A stretch of DNA of 64,000 nucleotides from Tistrella mobilis KA081020-065. GTDB lineage: Bacteria > Pseudomonadota > Alphaproteobacteria > Tistrellales > Tistrellaceae. This document shows, in pieces, positions 17,613 to 24,173 of the stretch. The position numbers and the translations under genes are program-made. The notes below the pieces were generated by a model. That model saw only the letters and a list, made by a program, of their open reading frames with translations, was not told the origin of the DNA and did not search any database. The DNA lies in the NCBI RefSeq assembly GCF_000264455.2, contig NC_017956.1:2638501-2702500 (forward strand), in the 5' to 3' direction. The first letter of the stretch is position 1. Every line of letters begins with the position of its first letter.

Positions 17613-18072
17613 TGGCGGACCTCCCGGGGAGCCGGGCGGTGACGTAATCCCACAGATCCGCCGCACCGTCCGCGCCCGCGAGGTCAAACCGCGAGAGGGC
17701 GTCAGGCACGCGCCGACGCAGGTAGTTGACGGCCACTTCGACGGCCTGGGTCTTGGCCTCGGGCGTTCTGATCGCACCACCCAGCTGGTGGATCGCGTAA
17801 TCGATCGCGTTCAGGGTGGCGTCTTCAAGGTACGCGCGGACGCGCGCGTCCTGCTCCAGCCCCAGCCAGACGACTGCACGGTGGATCAGCCGCACCGCAT
17901 AGCCGCCGGCGATCACGCCGATCGCGCCGAGCACGTTCTCGATCACCGGGCCGATCGCAGCGGCCGCGACACTGGCGGTGGTGTCGGCGGCATGGGCGGC
18001 ATGGGCGGCAGAGATGAACAGGATGGTCGCGGTGACGGCGACCCAGGCAGCGATGCGCTTGCGCATGCTCAC
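17605..18072 (-). CDS. Putative holin or lysis-associated membrane protein
   Basis: Encodes 155 residues with an N-terminal hydrophobic segment like a signal or membrane anchor (WVAVTATILFISAAHAAHA) and a second hydrophobic segment (VIENVLGAIGVIAGGYAVRLI). The soluble helical region contains LGLEQDARVRAYLEDATLNAIDYAI, reminiscent of the LLH-type holin superfamily. It sits directly after the endolysin gene, with its ATG overlapping the endolysin stop. Holin is the likeliest role but is not proven. Confidence 0.55.
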   Translation of the reverse strand: MSMRKRIAAWVAVTATILFISAAHAAHAADTTASVAAAAIGPVIENVLGAIGVIAGGYAVRLIHRAVVWLGLEQDARVRAYLEDATLNAIDYAIHQLGGAIRTPEAKTQAVEVAVNYLRRRVPDALSRFDLAGADGAADLWDYVTARLPGRSANG

Positions 18073-18671
18073 GCCTCCTCGTCATAGGCGCGGATCAGCC
18101 ACCCGCGGATGTAGCGCTGGTCGCGCGGGTCGCGGACCACTTCCTCGCGATAGAGGGCGGCGATCTCGCTTCGATAGGCGGGGATGATGGCGGCGCCGAT
18201 CTCGGCGATCGCGGCGCGCGATCGGGGGCCGAGGATGCCGTCTTCGGTCAGCCTGCGGCCGTGCGCGCGGCAGGCGCGCTGGAGGGCCGTGTGGGCGCGC
18301 ATGGGACCGAGATTGACGGCCGCATCGAGCGCCTTCGCGCCGACGCCATAGGGCAGCGCCCCATATTCGTAGCGGTCCCACCACAGCACCCGGTAGACCA
18401 CGGCGGCCTCGTCCCAGGTGAGGCCGCGGATCCAGTCCGGCGTGATCGTGCCCGGCACAGCGAGGCCGGCGGCGGCGAGCTGGCGGCGATCGGCGGCGGA
18501 CCAGCGCTTCGCGAAGTTGATGGCGATGCCGTGGTGGGTGATGCCGCCCGGATCCTTGGGATCATCGACGAGACCACCCTCGCGGCTACGAAGACGCCCG
18601 ACGGCCGCGGTGAAGCGGGCGTCGGGCGAGGTGTCGGGCTGGGGATCGCCCGTCGGGAGGATCGTGACCAT
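18069..18671 (-). CDS. Endolysin, glycoside hydrolase family 108
   Basis: Encodes 200 residues. The motif REGGLVDDPKDPGGITHHGI holds the catalytic Glu of the GH108 N-acetylmuramidase family, followed by the family's W-Y-Y-x-x-L-type region (VLWWDRYEYGALPYGVGAKALDAAVNLGP). A C-terminal peptidoglycan-binding domain 3 follows (LTEDGILGPRSRAAI ... RYIRGWLIRAY). It hydrolyses peptidoglycan glycan strands to release phage. No signal peptide is seen, so release would need the neighbouring holin candidate. Confidence 0.9.
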   Translation of the reverse strand: MVTILPTGDPQPDTSPDARFTAAVGRLRSREGGLVDDPKDPGGITHHGIAINFAKRWSAADRRQLAAAGLAVPGTITPDWIRGLTWDEAAVVYRVLWWDRYEYGALPYGVGAKALDAAVNLGPMRAHTALQRACRAHGRRLTEDGILGPRSRAAIAEIGAAIIPAYRSEIAALYREEVVRDPRDQRYIRGWLIRAYDEEA

Positions 18672-18704
18672 GGCCGCGATTTTCGCGCGGCCGCGGGCAG
18701 CGGA

Positions 18705-19202
18705 TCAGGGGGACAGATGTTCACATCCGCCCCTGAGATCGAGATCCATCTGCCGCCCATCCTGCCGCCGCAGCCGCCGGCGATGCGCCCGCCCGCAGGT
18801 CGGGCAGACGGGCGCGGGCTCCACGTCGTCCGGCCCGCCATTGCCGCGGGCGACGCCGGCGGTCAGGCGGGCGGCGTGGGTCTCGGTGATGCCCAGCTCG
18901 CGGGCAATGCGGGCGTGAGTCCACCCATCTGCCCTCAGTCTCCGCGCCCGGGTGGCCCGGATCAGCGGGGCCGCTGACGGCACGGGGTGTGTGTCCCCAC
19001 CCAGCTCGGATCGGCAAACCAGCCGCGCCGCCTGAACCCCGAGCACCCGCGCCAGCTCGTGCCCCGGCCGCACGTCGCGGGGCACGTAGAGCCGGGTGCC
19101 GCCGTGCGCCTCGGCCAGCCGCAGGGCAGCGTCGACGCCGGCGATGCGGGCGACGATTGACAAGATGCCGGGCAAGGTTTCGGGCTTCGGGGTCCAGGTC
19201 AT
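18705..19202 (-). CDS. Mor/C-family middle or late transcription activator
   Basis: Encodes 165 residues. The N-terminal half (LPGILSIVARIAGVDAALRLAEAHGGTRLYVPRDV) matches the Mor dimerisation domain. The centre carries a helix-turn-helix (LRADGWTHARIARELGITETHAARLTAG). A C-terminal extension holds CPTCGRAHRRR, possibly zinc-binding and not part of classical Mor. It lies between the early block and the lysis genes, as expected for the activator that turns on later transcription. Confidence 0.8.
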   Translation of the reverse strand: MTWTPKPETLPGILSIVARIAGVDAALRLAEAHGGTRLYVPRDVRPGHELARVLGVQAARLVCRSELGGDTHPVPSAAPLIRATRARRLRADGWTHARIARELGITETHAARLTAGVARGNGGPDDVEPAPVCPTCGRAHRRRLRRQDGRQMDLDLRGGCEHLSP

Positions 19203-19206
19203 GGCG

Positions 19207-19422
19207 TTACCTCTGCCGGTTTTCGCCGGGCGGCACCGCCCAGCACCACGTGCCACGCACTTCCGATCCGTCCGGCCACCGCCAGCGCGCCCGGAGGACG
19301 TGACGGCTACCCTCAGGCCGATGGCGGATGACCACCCGCTCGGCCACCAGCCGCCCGCCGGCGGCCGTGTGGCGGGCATGGGCGGCGGTGGCGGCCGCCG
19401 GCCAGCCCGGCAGGGGCTTCAT
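19207..19422 (-). CDS. Small hypothetical phage protein
   Basis: Encodes 71 residues, basic, with a beta-like centre (RLVAERVVIRHRPEGSRHVLRARWRWPDGSEVRGTW). No family recognised. It overlaps the GemA stop by 4 bases and is followed four bases later by the Mor gene, so it belongs to the same transcript. Confidence 0.5.
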   Translation of the reverse strand: MKPLPGWPAAATAAHARHTAAGGRLVAERVVIRHRPEGSRHVLRARWRWPDGSEVRGTWCWAVPPGENRQR

Positions 19423-20012
19423 GCCGCCCTCCGGCGGCGCACTTCGACGCCGAGCTGTCCGATGATCGCATCCAGCTCAGACGCCCCCATCCGGCGGATG
19501 TCGACCTCCGCCGCGAGCTGCCCGCCCCGCCGCAGCTGGGCCTCGATCACCGCCCGGCGCGCGGCCAGCGGCCCCGCATCGGCCGGCGGCCAGTCGACCC
19601 CGCCCTCGCGCGCGATCCAGAACTTCAGGGCCTCGATCACCTTCGCGAGCGTGGCCGGGTCGACCCAGTTCATGGCGCTGATACCCGTCTGCCGCTCGAT
19701 CCACTCCCCCAGGCCCGTCTCCGACGGGTCATAGGTGATGCCGAGATTGTGCGCGGATACCCACAGGGCCCGGATCTTGCGGGCCTGCGCCGACCCGGCC
19801 GGGCGTCGATCGCCCTTGCGCCGGCGCGACTTCGGCACCCACCCGGCCGCCCGCAGCGCATCGAGCACCCGCCCGAGGTCGGCAGCCGACGCACCCGCGG
19901 CCGAGCGGCTGCCGATGGTCCGGACGTAGACGTCGCGCAGGCCATCGTCCGAGAGCCCCAGCTCCCGGGCGGCGGCACGGACGGTCCGAAGCCGCAGCGT
20001 CCTGTCATCCAT
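19419..20012 (-). CDS. gemA: GemA-family regulatory protein (Mu gp16-like)
   Basis: Encodes 197 residues. The diagnostic segment KIRALWVSAHNLGITYDPSETGLGEWIERQTGISAMNWVDPATLAKVIEALKFW corresponds to the GemA/DUF1018 core of Mu-like phages. The N-terminal helices are unusual in length. GemA alters host gene expression and DNA supercoiling in Mu. It lies in the early block before the Mor gene, its standard place. Confidence 0.88.
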   Translation of the reverse strand: MDDRTLRLRTVRAAARELGLSDDGLRDVYVRTIGSRSAAGASAADLGRVLDALRAAGWVPKSRRRKGDRRPAGSAQARKIRALWVSAHNLGITYDPSETGLGEWIERQTGISAMNWVDPATLAKVIEALKFWIAREGGVDWPPADAGPLAARRAVIEAQLRRGGQLAAEVDIRRMGASELDAIIGQLGVEVRRRRAA

Positions 20013-20220
20013 GGCGGGCCTCCTTCAGGGCCGCATCTACGGCGGCCCTCAAATCGGGGGTGTTCAGCTCGGCGATTTCGTCGGCCGGCAAATCGTCCGG
20101 CACGTCGATCACGACCGAAACTGCCAGAGGACCCTCGGAGAGGATCTGCCACCCGGCCTCCAGATAGGCCTCAAGGGCCCCGTAGGGGATCGTGGTGACA
20201 TAGCGGGGCAGGTCAGCCAT
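20005..20220 (-). CDS. Small hypothetical phage protein
   Basis: Encodes 71 residues with the segment VTTIPYGALEAYLEAGWQILSEGP, resembling short alphaproteobacterial phage early proteins of unknown function. Acidic C-terminal helix. The start and stop overlap its neighbours by 8 bases each, indicating translational coupling within the early operon. Confidence 0.55.
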   Translation of the reverse strand: MADLPRYVTTIPYGALEAYLEAGWQILSEGPLAVSVVIDVPDDLPADEIAELNTPDLRAAVDAALKEARHG

Positions 20221-20443
20221 GGGTCGCCTCCCCGATCACGGCCAGCAGCTGAGCCCGCGCCAGCCGCCGGCGGCGCTGCGCCGCGGCGCAGACGTCGCGG
20301 GCGTGGCGGGCGGCGGCGCGGGCGGCATCCCAGGCGACCTCGGCGTCCAGCGCCTGGGCCTGGGCGGCCAGATCGAGGTCGTCGACCACCTGATCGAGGT
20401 CGTCGGCCGCGCGGGCCAGGATCGTCTGATAGCTGGCGTTCAT
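20213..20443 (-). CDS. Small helical hypothetical phage protein
   Basis: Encodes 76 residues, almost entirely Ala/Asp/Arg-rich helix (a likely coiled coil: ILARAADDLDQVVDDLDLAAQAQ). No family recognised. Overlaps the next gene upstream by 4 bases. Confidence 0.5.
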   Translation of the reverse strand: MNASYQTILARAADDLDQVVDDLDLAAQAQALDAEVAWDAARAAARHARDVCAAAQRRRRLARAQLLAVIGEATHG

Positions 20444-20874
20444 TCCTGTTCCCCTCCAATTCCAATGTCTTGCCCCATCGCCCGCCTGTGCAGGAGGTCG
20501 CCCAGCTCGGCGTGCGCCTTCGCCTCCGCGGCCCGCGCCAAGGAGGCCGTGTCCCGCAGGTGCCCGGCGAGCCCGGTGATGACGCTGCCGAGCCGTTCGG
20601 CCGCCGCCGCCCGTTCGGCGGCCCTGAACATGTCGGCCGCGACGTGCGCGATCGCGTCATAGGGGCCATGCACGGCCCGCTCCTCGTCGCCCTGGGTCAG
20701 CTCGCGCAGGCTGCGCTCGGTATCGCGAATCAGCCACGCCATGCCGCTGATCAGCAGCTGCTGGTTCGAGGGTGCGCCTCCGGCGGCGGCGTGCATGGCT
20801 GCCGTCGCCGCCTTGAGGTCGTCGCACACCTTCAGCAGCTCGTCCTTGTAGGTCGTGTGTCTGGCCTGGGTCAT
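20440..20874 (-). CDS. Hypothetical helical phage protein
   Basis: Encodes 144 residues, all-helical by composition, containing ISGMAWLIRDTERSLRELTQGDEERAVHGPYDAIAHVA. No catalytic motif. It is coupled (ATGA) to the GapR-like gene upstream. Function unknown. Confidence 0.5.
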   Translation of the reverse strand: MTQARHTTYKDELLKVCDDLKAATAAMHAAAGGAPSNQQLLISGMAWLIRDTERSLRELTQGDEERAVHGPYDAIAHVAADMFRAAERAAAAERLGSVITGLAGHLRDTASLARAAEAKAHAELGDLLHRRAMGQDIGIGGEQE

Positions 20875-21122
20875 GACAGCGGCATCCCGAGCGCGCGCTT
20901 GTAGACGTCGAGCAGGTCGTCCTGCTCCGCCACGTCCTGCGGCTCCATCCTGCGCAGCTTGATCAGCTGCCGCATGACCTTCGTATCGAAGCCGTTGCCC
21001 TTGGCTTCGGCGAACACCTCGCGGATGTTCGCGGCGATGCCGGCCTTCTCTTCCTCCAGCCGCTCGATCCGCTCGATATACGAGCGCAGCACGTCGGCCG
21101 AGATACCTGCGACCTCGGTCAT
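20871..21122 (-). CDS. GapR-like DNA-binding protein (DUF2312)
   Basis: Encodes 83 residues. The core RSYIERIERLEEEKAGIAANIREVFAEAKGNGFDTKVMRQLIKLRRMEP is the DUF2312/GapR signature, close to full length for the family. GapR is an alphaproteobacterial nucleoid-associated protein that clamps overtwisted, AT-rich DNA and stimulates topoisomerases. A phage-encoded copy in the early operon of a replicative transposon could deal with torsion during transposition or target host DNA. It is coupled to both neighbours by 4-base overlaps. Confidence 0.88.
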   Translation of the reverse strand: MTEVAGISADVLRSYIERIERLEEEKAGIAANIREVFAEAKGNGFDTKVMRQLIKLRRMEPQDVAEQDDLLDVYKRALGMPLS

Positions 21123-21415
21123 GGCGTCACCATCTTGTCGATGTTGTGGGGTTCGACCTTAAAAGTCAGGGCGACCACCCAGGGGTTGGCTGCCCAGCTG
21201 GCAGGGCCAGACTTGCCGTGGGTGCGGACCCAGGCCCAGGCATAGGCAGCCGTAGGCATTGCGAGCCAGTGCCTCGTGTCACGATCGAGCCCATACACGC
21301 ATATGCCACTCGGGTGCCGTCCGTGCTGGATGCCCTCGGCGAGGATGTCCGTCACCTCGATATCCCAGAGGCGGCAGGCGCCGCCTGCATCAGGATGAAG
21401 GCGTATCTCGCGCAC
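21119..21415 (-). CDS. Hypothetical phage protein
   Basis: Encodes up to 98 residues, with AWAWVRTHGKSGPASWAANPWVVALTFKVEPHNIDKM near the C-terminus. The assigned start gives a 64-base overlap with the upstream gene, which is long for this operon, so translation may begin later. No family recognised. Confidence 0.45.
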   Translation of the reverse strand: MREIRLHPDAGGACRLWDIEVTDILAEGIQHGRHPSGICVYGLDRDTRHWLAMPTAAYAWAWVRTHGKSGPASWAANPWVVALTFKVEPHNIDKMVTP

Positions 21416-21576
21416 GCGAGCGGAGATGCATAGGCGTAGGTGACGACCCGCGGCGGATTCGTGGGGCGCGGGTCAAGACCGCAGATAAACAGGTCCCCGG
21501 AGGTTGATTTTGCGAGGCGGTGGGCCCGCTTGAACGCGTCGCGGGCGTCGCCGTAGGGATCATTCTTCGTGGTCAT
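21352..21576 (-). CDS. Hypothetical phage protein
   Basis: Encodes 74 residues starting MTTKNDPYGDARDAFKRAHRLAKSTSG at ATG 21576, which overlaps the preceding stop by 4 bases (ATGA). No recognised family. The long overlap with the following ORF is unusual. Confidence 0.45.
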   Translation of the reverse strand: MTTKNDPYGDARDAFKRAHRLAKSTSGDLFICGLDPRPTNPPRVVTYAYASPLACARYAFILMQAAPAASGISR

Positions 21577-21797
21577 AGGTCGTACCCTTTGAGGTATGCG
21601 AGCCGCGCCACCGCGGCCCTCAGTGGTGTCGGCATCCATGCCCGGCCTGCCTGCCAGATCAGCAGGTCCAGCACCTCCCGCTCGGCCGCCGCGATCGCGT
21701 CATCGGTGACGCGGGCCGCCGGCTCGGGTGCCGGGCGGGCGGCTTCCAGGGCCGCGAGACGCTGCTCAATGGCTTCCAGGCGGGCGGGATCGGACAT
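21573..21797 (-). CDS. Small hypothetical phage protein with N-terminal coiled coil
   Basis: Encodes 74 residues. The N-terminal LEAIEQRLAALEAAR is a short coiled coil and the C-terminus reads REVLDLLIWQAGRAWMPTPLRAAVARLAYL. No family recognised; part of the early operon. Confidence 0.5.
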   Translation of the reverse strand: MSDPARLEAIEQRLAALEAARPAPEPAARVTDDAIAAAEREVLDLLIWQAGRAWMPTPLRAAVARLAYLKGYDL

Positions 21798-21812
21798 GGG
21801 CGCCTCTGCCGG

Positions 21813-22022
21813 TTACAGCCGCCGCAGCGGGATGACCTTTCCCATCCCGGCCGCGGCCCTCTCGCGCGCGACCCGCGCCGCGAGATCGATCTCCATCTCG
21901 CGCACCCGCGCGGCGATGCAGAGGAGGAGGGCCACCACCTGTTCCCATTCGTGGGGCGGGATCGTGGGGGCGGCCTTGTCGAGCCGCGAGACCAGCTCGC
22001 GGATTTCGGTAGAGGGGGTCAT
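21813..22022 (-). CDS. Small hypothetical phage protein
   Basis: Encodes 69 residues from ATG 22022, which has AGGAAG seven bases upstream; a longer frame upstream is not needed. Helical, with HEWEQVVALLLCIAARVREMEIDL. Overlaps the upstream gene stop by 4 bases. Function unknown. Confidence 0.5.
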   Translation of the reverse strand: MTPSTEIRELVSRLDKAAPTIPPHEWEQVVALLLCIAARVREMEIDLAARVARERAAAGMGKVIPLRRL

Positions 22023-22429
22023 TTGCTTCCTCCCGATTGGGCGACCCCGTACAGGCACGTCTTGCAGGCGCGCCACGTCTGGATCGCGAGGTGTGAACTG
22101 GTCGGCGGCCGCGGATCCGTCCGGATCCGACGGCACCGCGTTTCGTCAATGCGCCCCAGGACGGGGCAGTCGACGGCCTGGATGATCAGGCCGCGCACAG
22201 CCGCCTCGACCCGCGCGTAAGAGCCGTCATAGGTCCGGCGCAGAACCCGGTGGACGACCATCGGGTCGTATCGGATCTGGTAGGCCACGGCGTTCGCGGT
22301 CTTGGTCTGCGCGGCATAGGCCAGAGCCCGCACCCAATCCGGCAAGTCGTGCCCCCATGCCGCCATCGCCGTGCCGACATGGTCGGTGCCGGGCTGCGGG
22401 GTACCCTTCTTCGGGCCGCGCTTACCCAA
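22019..22429 (-). CDS. Putative DNA-binding early phage protein
   Basis: Encodes 136 residues. A helical central region (PDWVRALAYAAQTKTANAVAYQIRYDPMVVHRVLRRTYDGSYARVEAAVRG) looks like a helix-turn-helix of the type that reads a phage sequence. The C-terminus holds two cysteines (WRACKTCLYG). Similar proteins sit downstream of MuB in other Mu-like phages of alphaproteobacteria. Role uncertain. Confidence 0.55.
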   Translation of the reverse strand: MGKRGPKKGTPQPGTDHVGTAMAAWGHDLPDWVRALAYAAQTKTANAVAYQIRYDPMVVHRVLRRTYDGSYARVEAAVRGLIIQAVDCPVLGRIDETRCRRIRTDPRPPTSSHLAIQTWRACKTCLYGVAQSGGSK

Positions 22430-23063
22430 GGGGCACCTCCCGCGCGGGGGCGACGCCCACCGCCCGGCCGGTGTTCGGGTCGATCACGGCCCTGACGTCG
22501 ACAACCACCGGCGCCCGCGGCCCGGTCACAGCGCCGGGCAGCAGCACATAGACTGCCTGCGCCCCGCTGCCCCGCTTCGCAGCCAGACCGGCCGCGGTCA
22601 GCGCGACGCAATAGGCCTGCGCGGCGCGGAGGGTGACGGGGGCGGCTTCCGTGCTCGCCCAGATCGCCAGATCGCGCGTCGTGACGGCCTTGGTCATCTG
22701 CAACGTCCGCCACATGTTCGCGCGAGCTGCCGACGGCGGCTGCACAGTCCCGTCCGGGCGGACCGCCGGCGCCGCCGGCGACAGCTCAGCGGCTTCAGGG
22801 GCCCCGTAGACCACCGCGGTCCCGTCGCGGCGCAGCTCACGCAGGATGCCGGCCTTTGCCAGCCGGCGCAGGTAGACCTGCGCCGTCGACCGGCTGCCGC
22901 CGTCGCCCCCGGCGATCGCGTTGACCGTGATGTCGCCGCCTTCGGCGATCACGCCCAGGATCCGCCGCCAGAGGGCCTGGTGCCGGGGGTTGGCGCCACC
23001 CTGTTCGGGCAGCGTTGCCGGGATCTGGACGATCTGGGCGGGGGAGGCCTTCTTTTTGGCCAT
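22422..23063 (-). CDS. Winged-helix early phage protein
   Basis: Encodes 213 residues from ATG 23063 (GGAGG upstream). Two HTH-like segments are visible: HQALWRRILGVIAEGGDITVNAIAGGDGGSRSTAQVYLRRLAKAGIL near the N-terminus and a second around residues 125-165 (TKAVTTRDLAIWASTEAAPVTLRAAQAYCVAL). It immediately follows MuB and may regulate early transcription or replication. No named family assigned. Confidence 0.55.
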   Translation of the reverse strand: MAKKKASPAQIVQIPATLPEQGGANPRHQALWRRILGVIAEGGDITVNAIAGGDGGSRSTAQVYLRRLAKAGILRELRRDGTAVVYGAPEAAELSPAAPAVRPDGTVQPPSAARANMWRTLQMTKAVTTRDLAIWASTEAAPVTLRAAQAYCVALTAAGLAAKRGSGAQAVYVLLPGAVTGPRAPVVVDVRAVIDPNTGRAVGVAPAREVPLG

Positions 23064-23064
23064 G

Positions 23065-23790
23065 TCAGATCCTCCGCACCTTACTCGGCGCCGCGTCCCA
23101 CAACGGCCGATCGCCCCATGCAGCCGCGTCAACGACACTCAGGCCTTCGGCTTCCGCCCAATCACGCACTGCATCTACGCCGACGCAGATCCGCCTGACC
23201 CGACCGCCGGCCCTGGCCGCGATCAAATCGGTCAGATCGCGGGTGATGGTCACACCACACGTGTCGGTGACATAGAGTTTGGCCAGCACGGCGGCGTCAT
23301 CAGCCGTGGCTGGCTGCGCAGCCACCCACGCGAGCACCCGGTTATGCAGCCGCTCATTGCGCCGCATCGCCTGCGGCAGGAGTTCCTCGCCAATGAGCAC
23401 GATCGGGACCCCGGTCTTGTTGTGGATGTCCCGGATCGCCTCGTCATAACCCTTGGCGACGGCGTGGTCGGCTTCGTCGATGATCAGCAGCGTCGGGGCC
23501 GCGGCCAGGGCCTCGATCACCGACTGATGGAGGTCGGCCGTGGTGCCGCGGGCGGGGGCGCCCACAAGCCGGGCGAGGTGCGCCAGGAACGTCTTGGTGG
23601 TCCACAGGCGGCCGAGCTCAAGGTAGTGAGCCCCGCACTCGTTCGCACCGTAGACAGCCGATTGCGTCTTCCCGAAACCCGACGGCCCGAAAAACACCCC
23701 GATCCCCGGCAAGTGAGCGCGGCGGGTGAGAAGGCGGCTGACGAGCAACCGGAAGGTGGCGACATTGTCAAGAGGCGCAACTGTATGCAT
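23065..23790 (-). CDS. MuB-like ATPase, transposition target activator
   Basis: Encodes 241 residues of an AAA+ ATPase: Walker A FGPSGFGKTQ (residues 34-43), Walker B LLIIDEAD, sensor-like IVLIGEELL and a C-terminal helical region. It matches MuB-type ATPases of transposable phages. MuB forms ATP-dependent filaments on DNA, selects target sites and stimulates MuA, and protects the phage's own genome (target immunity). It lies two genes downstream of the transposase. Confidence 0.88.
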   Translation of the reverse strand: MHTVAPLDNVATFRLLVSRLLTRRAHLPGIGVFFGPSGFGKTQSAVYGANECGAHYLELGRLWTTKTFLAHLARLVGAPARGTTADLHQSVIEALAAAPTLLIIDEADHAVAKGYDEAIRDIHNKTGVPIVLIGEELLPQAMRRNERLHNRVLAWVAAQPATADDAAVLAKLYVTDTCGVTITRDLTDLIAARAGGRVRRICVGVDAVRDWAEAEGLSVVDAAAWGDRPLWDAAPSKVRRI

Positions 23791-23878
23791 TCGTTAATCT
23801 CCAAAATAAGTACTAATGGTTGTCTCTGCGGCCACAGCCCTGCCGTCAGCCCGGGTCCCGGGCAGGCAGGTGTCAAAT

Positions 23879-24163
23879 TCAGCGCCGCGAGAAGCGGGCG
23901 ACGCCGGCCTCCATCATCGCGATATCCCTCACCTCGGTGGCGATGGCGGCGTTGATCGCCTCAATCTCAGTCAGGGCCGCCACCATTTCGGTCAACGACC
24001 ACGTCACCACCGGGGCCGCCTCGGCCTCGATATCGGTCCAGTCCACCGGGGCCAAGGTATAGATGTGCCCGCCTTCGGCACGCGCTTCCGCGTGTGTGGT
24101 GATCCGGATAATCGACAGACCGAGCCGGTCGGCGCGGGAGCGCAAATTATTGATTTTGTTCAT
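23879..24163 (-). CDS. Small hypothetical phage protein between MuA and MuB
   Basis: Encodes 94 residues from ATG 24163, with GGAGG four bases upstream; the longer upstream frame lies within the transposase gene and is rejected. The middle reads IYTLAPVDWTDIEAEAAPVVTWSLTEMVAALTEIEAIN. No family recognised. A spacer of 88 bases separates it from MuB. Confidence 0.55.
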   Translation of the reverse strand: MNKINNLRSRADRLGLSIIRITTHAEARAEGGHIYTLAPVDWTDIEAEAAPVVTWSLTEMVAALTEIEAINAAIATEVRDIAMMEAGVARFSRR

Positions 24164-24173
24164 CGATCCTCCT

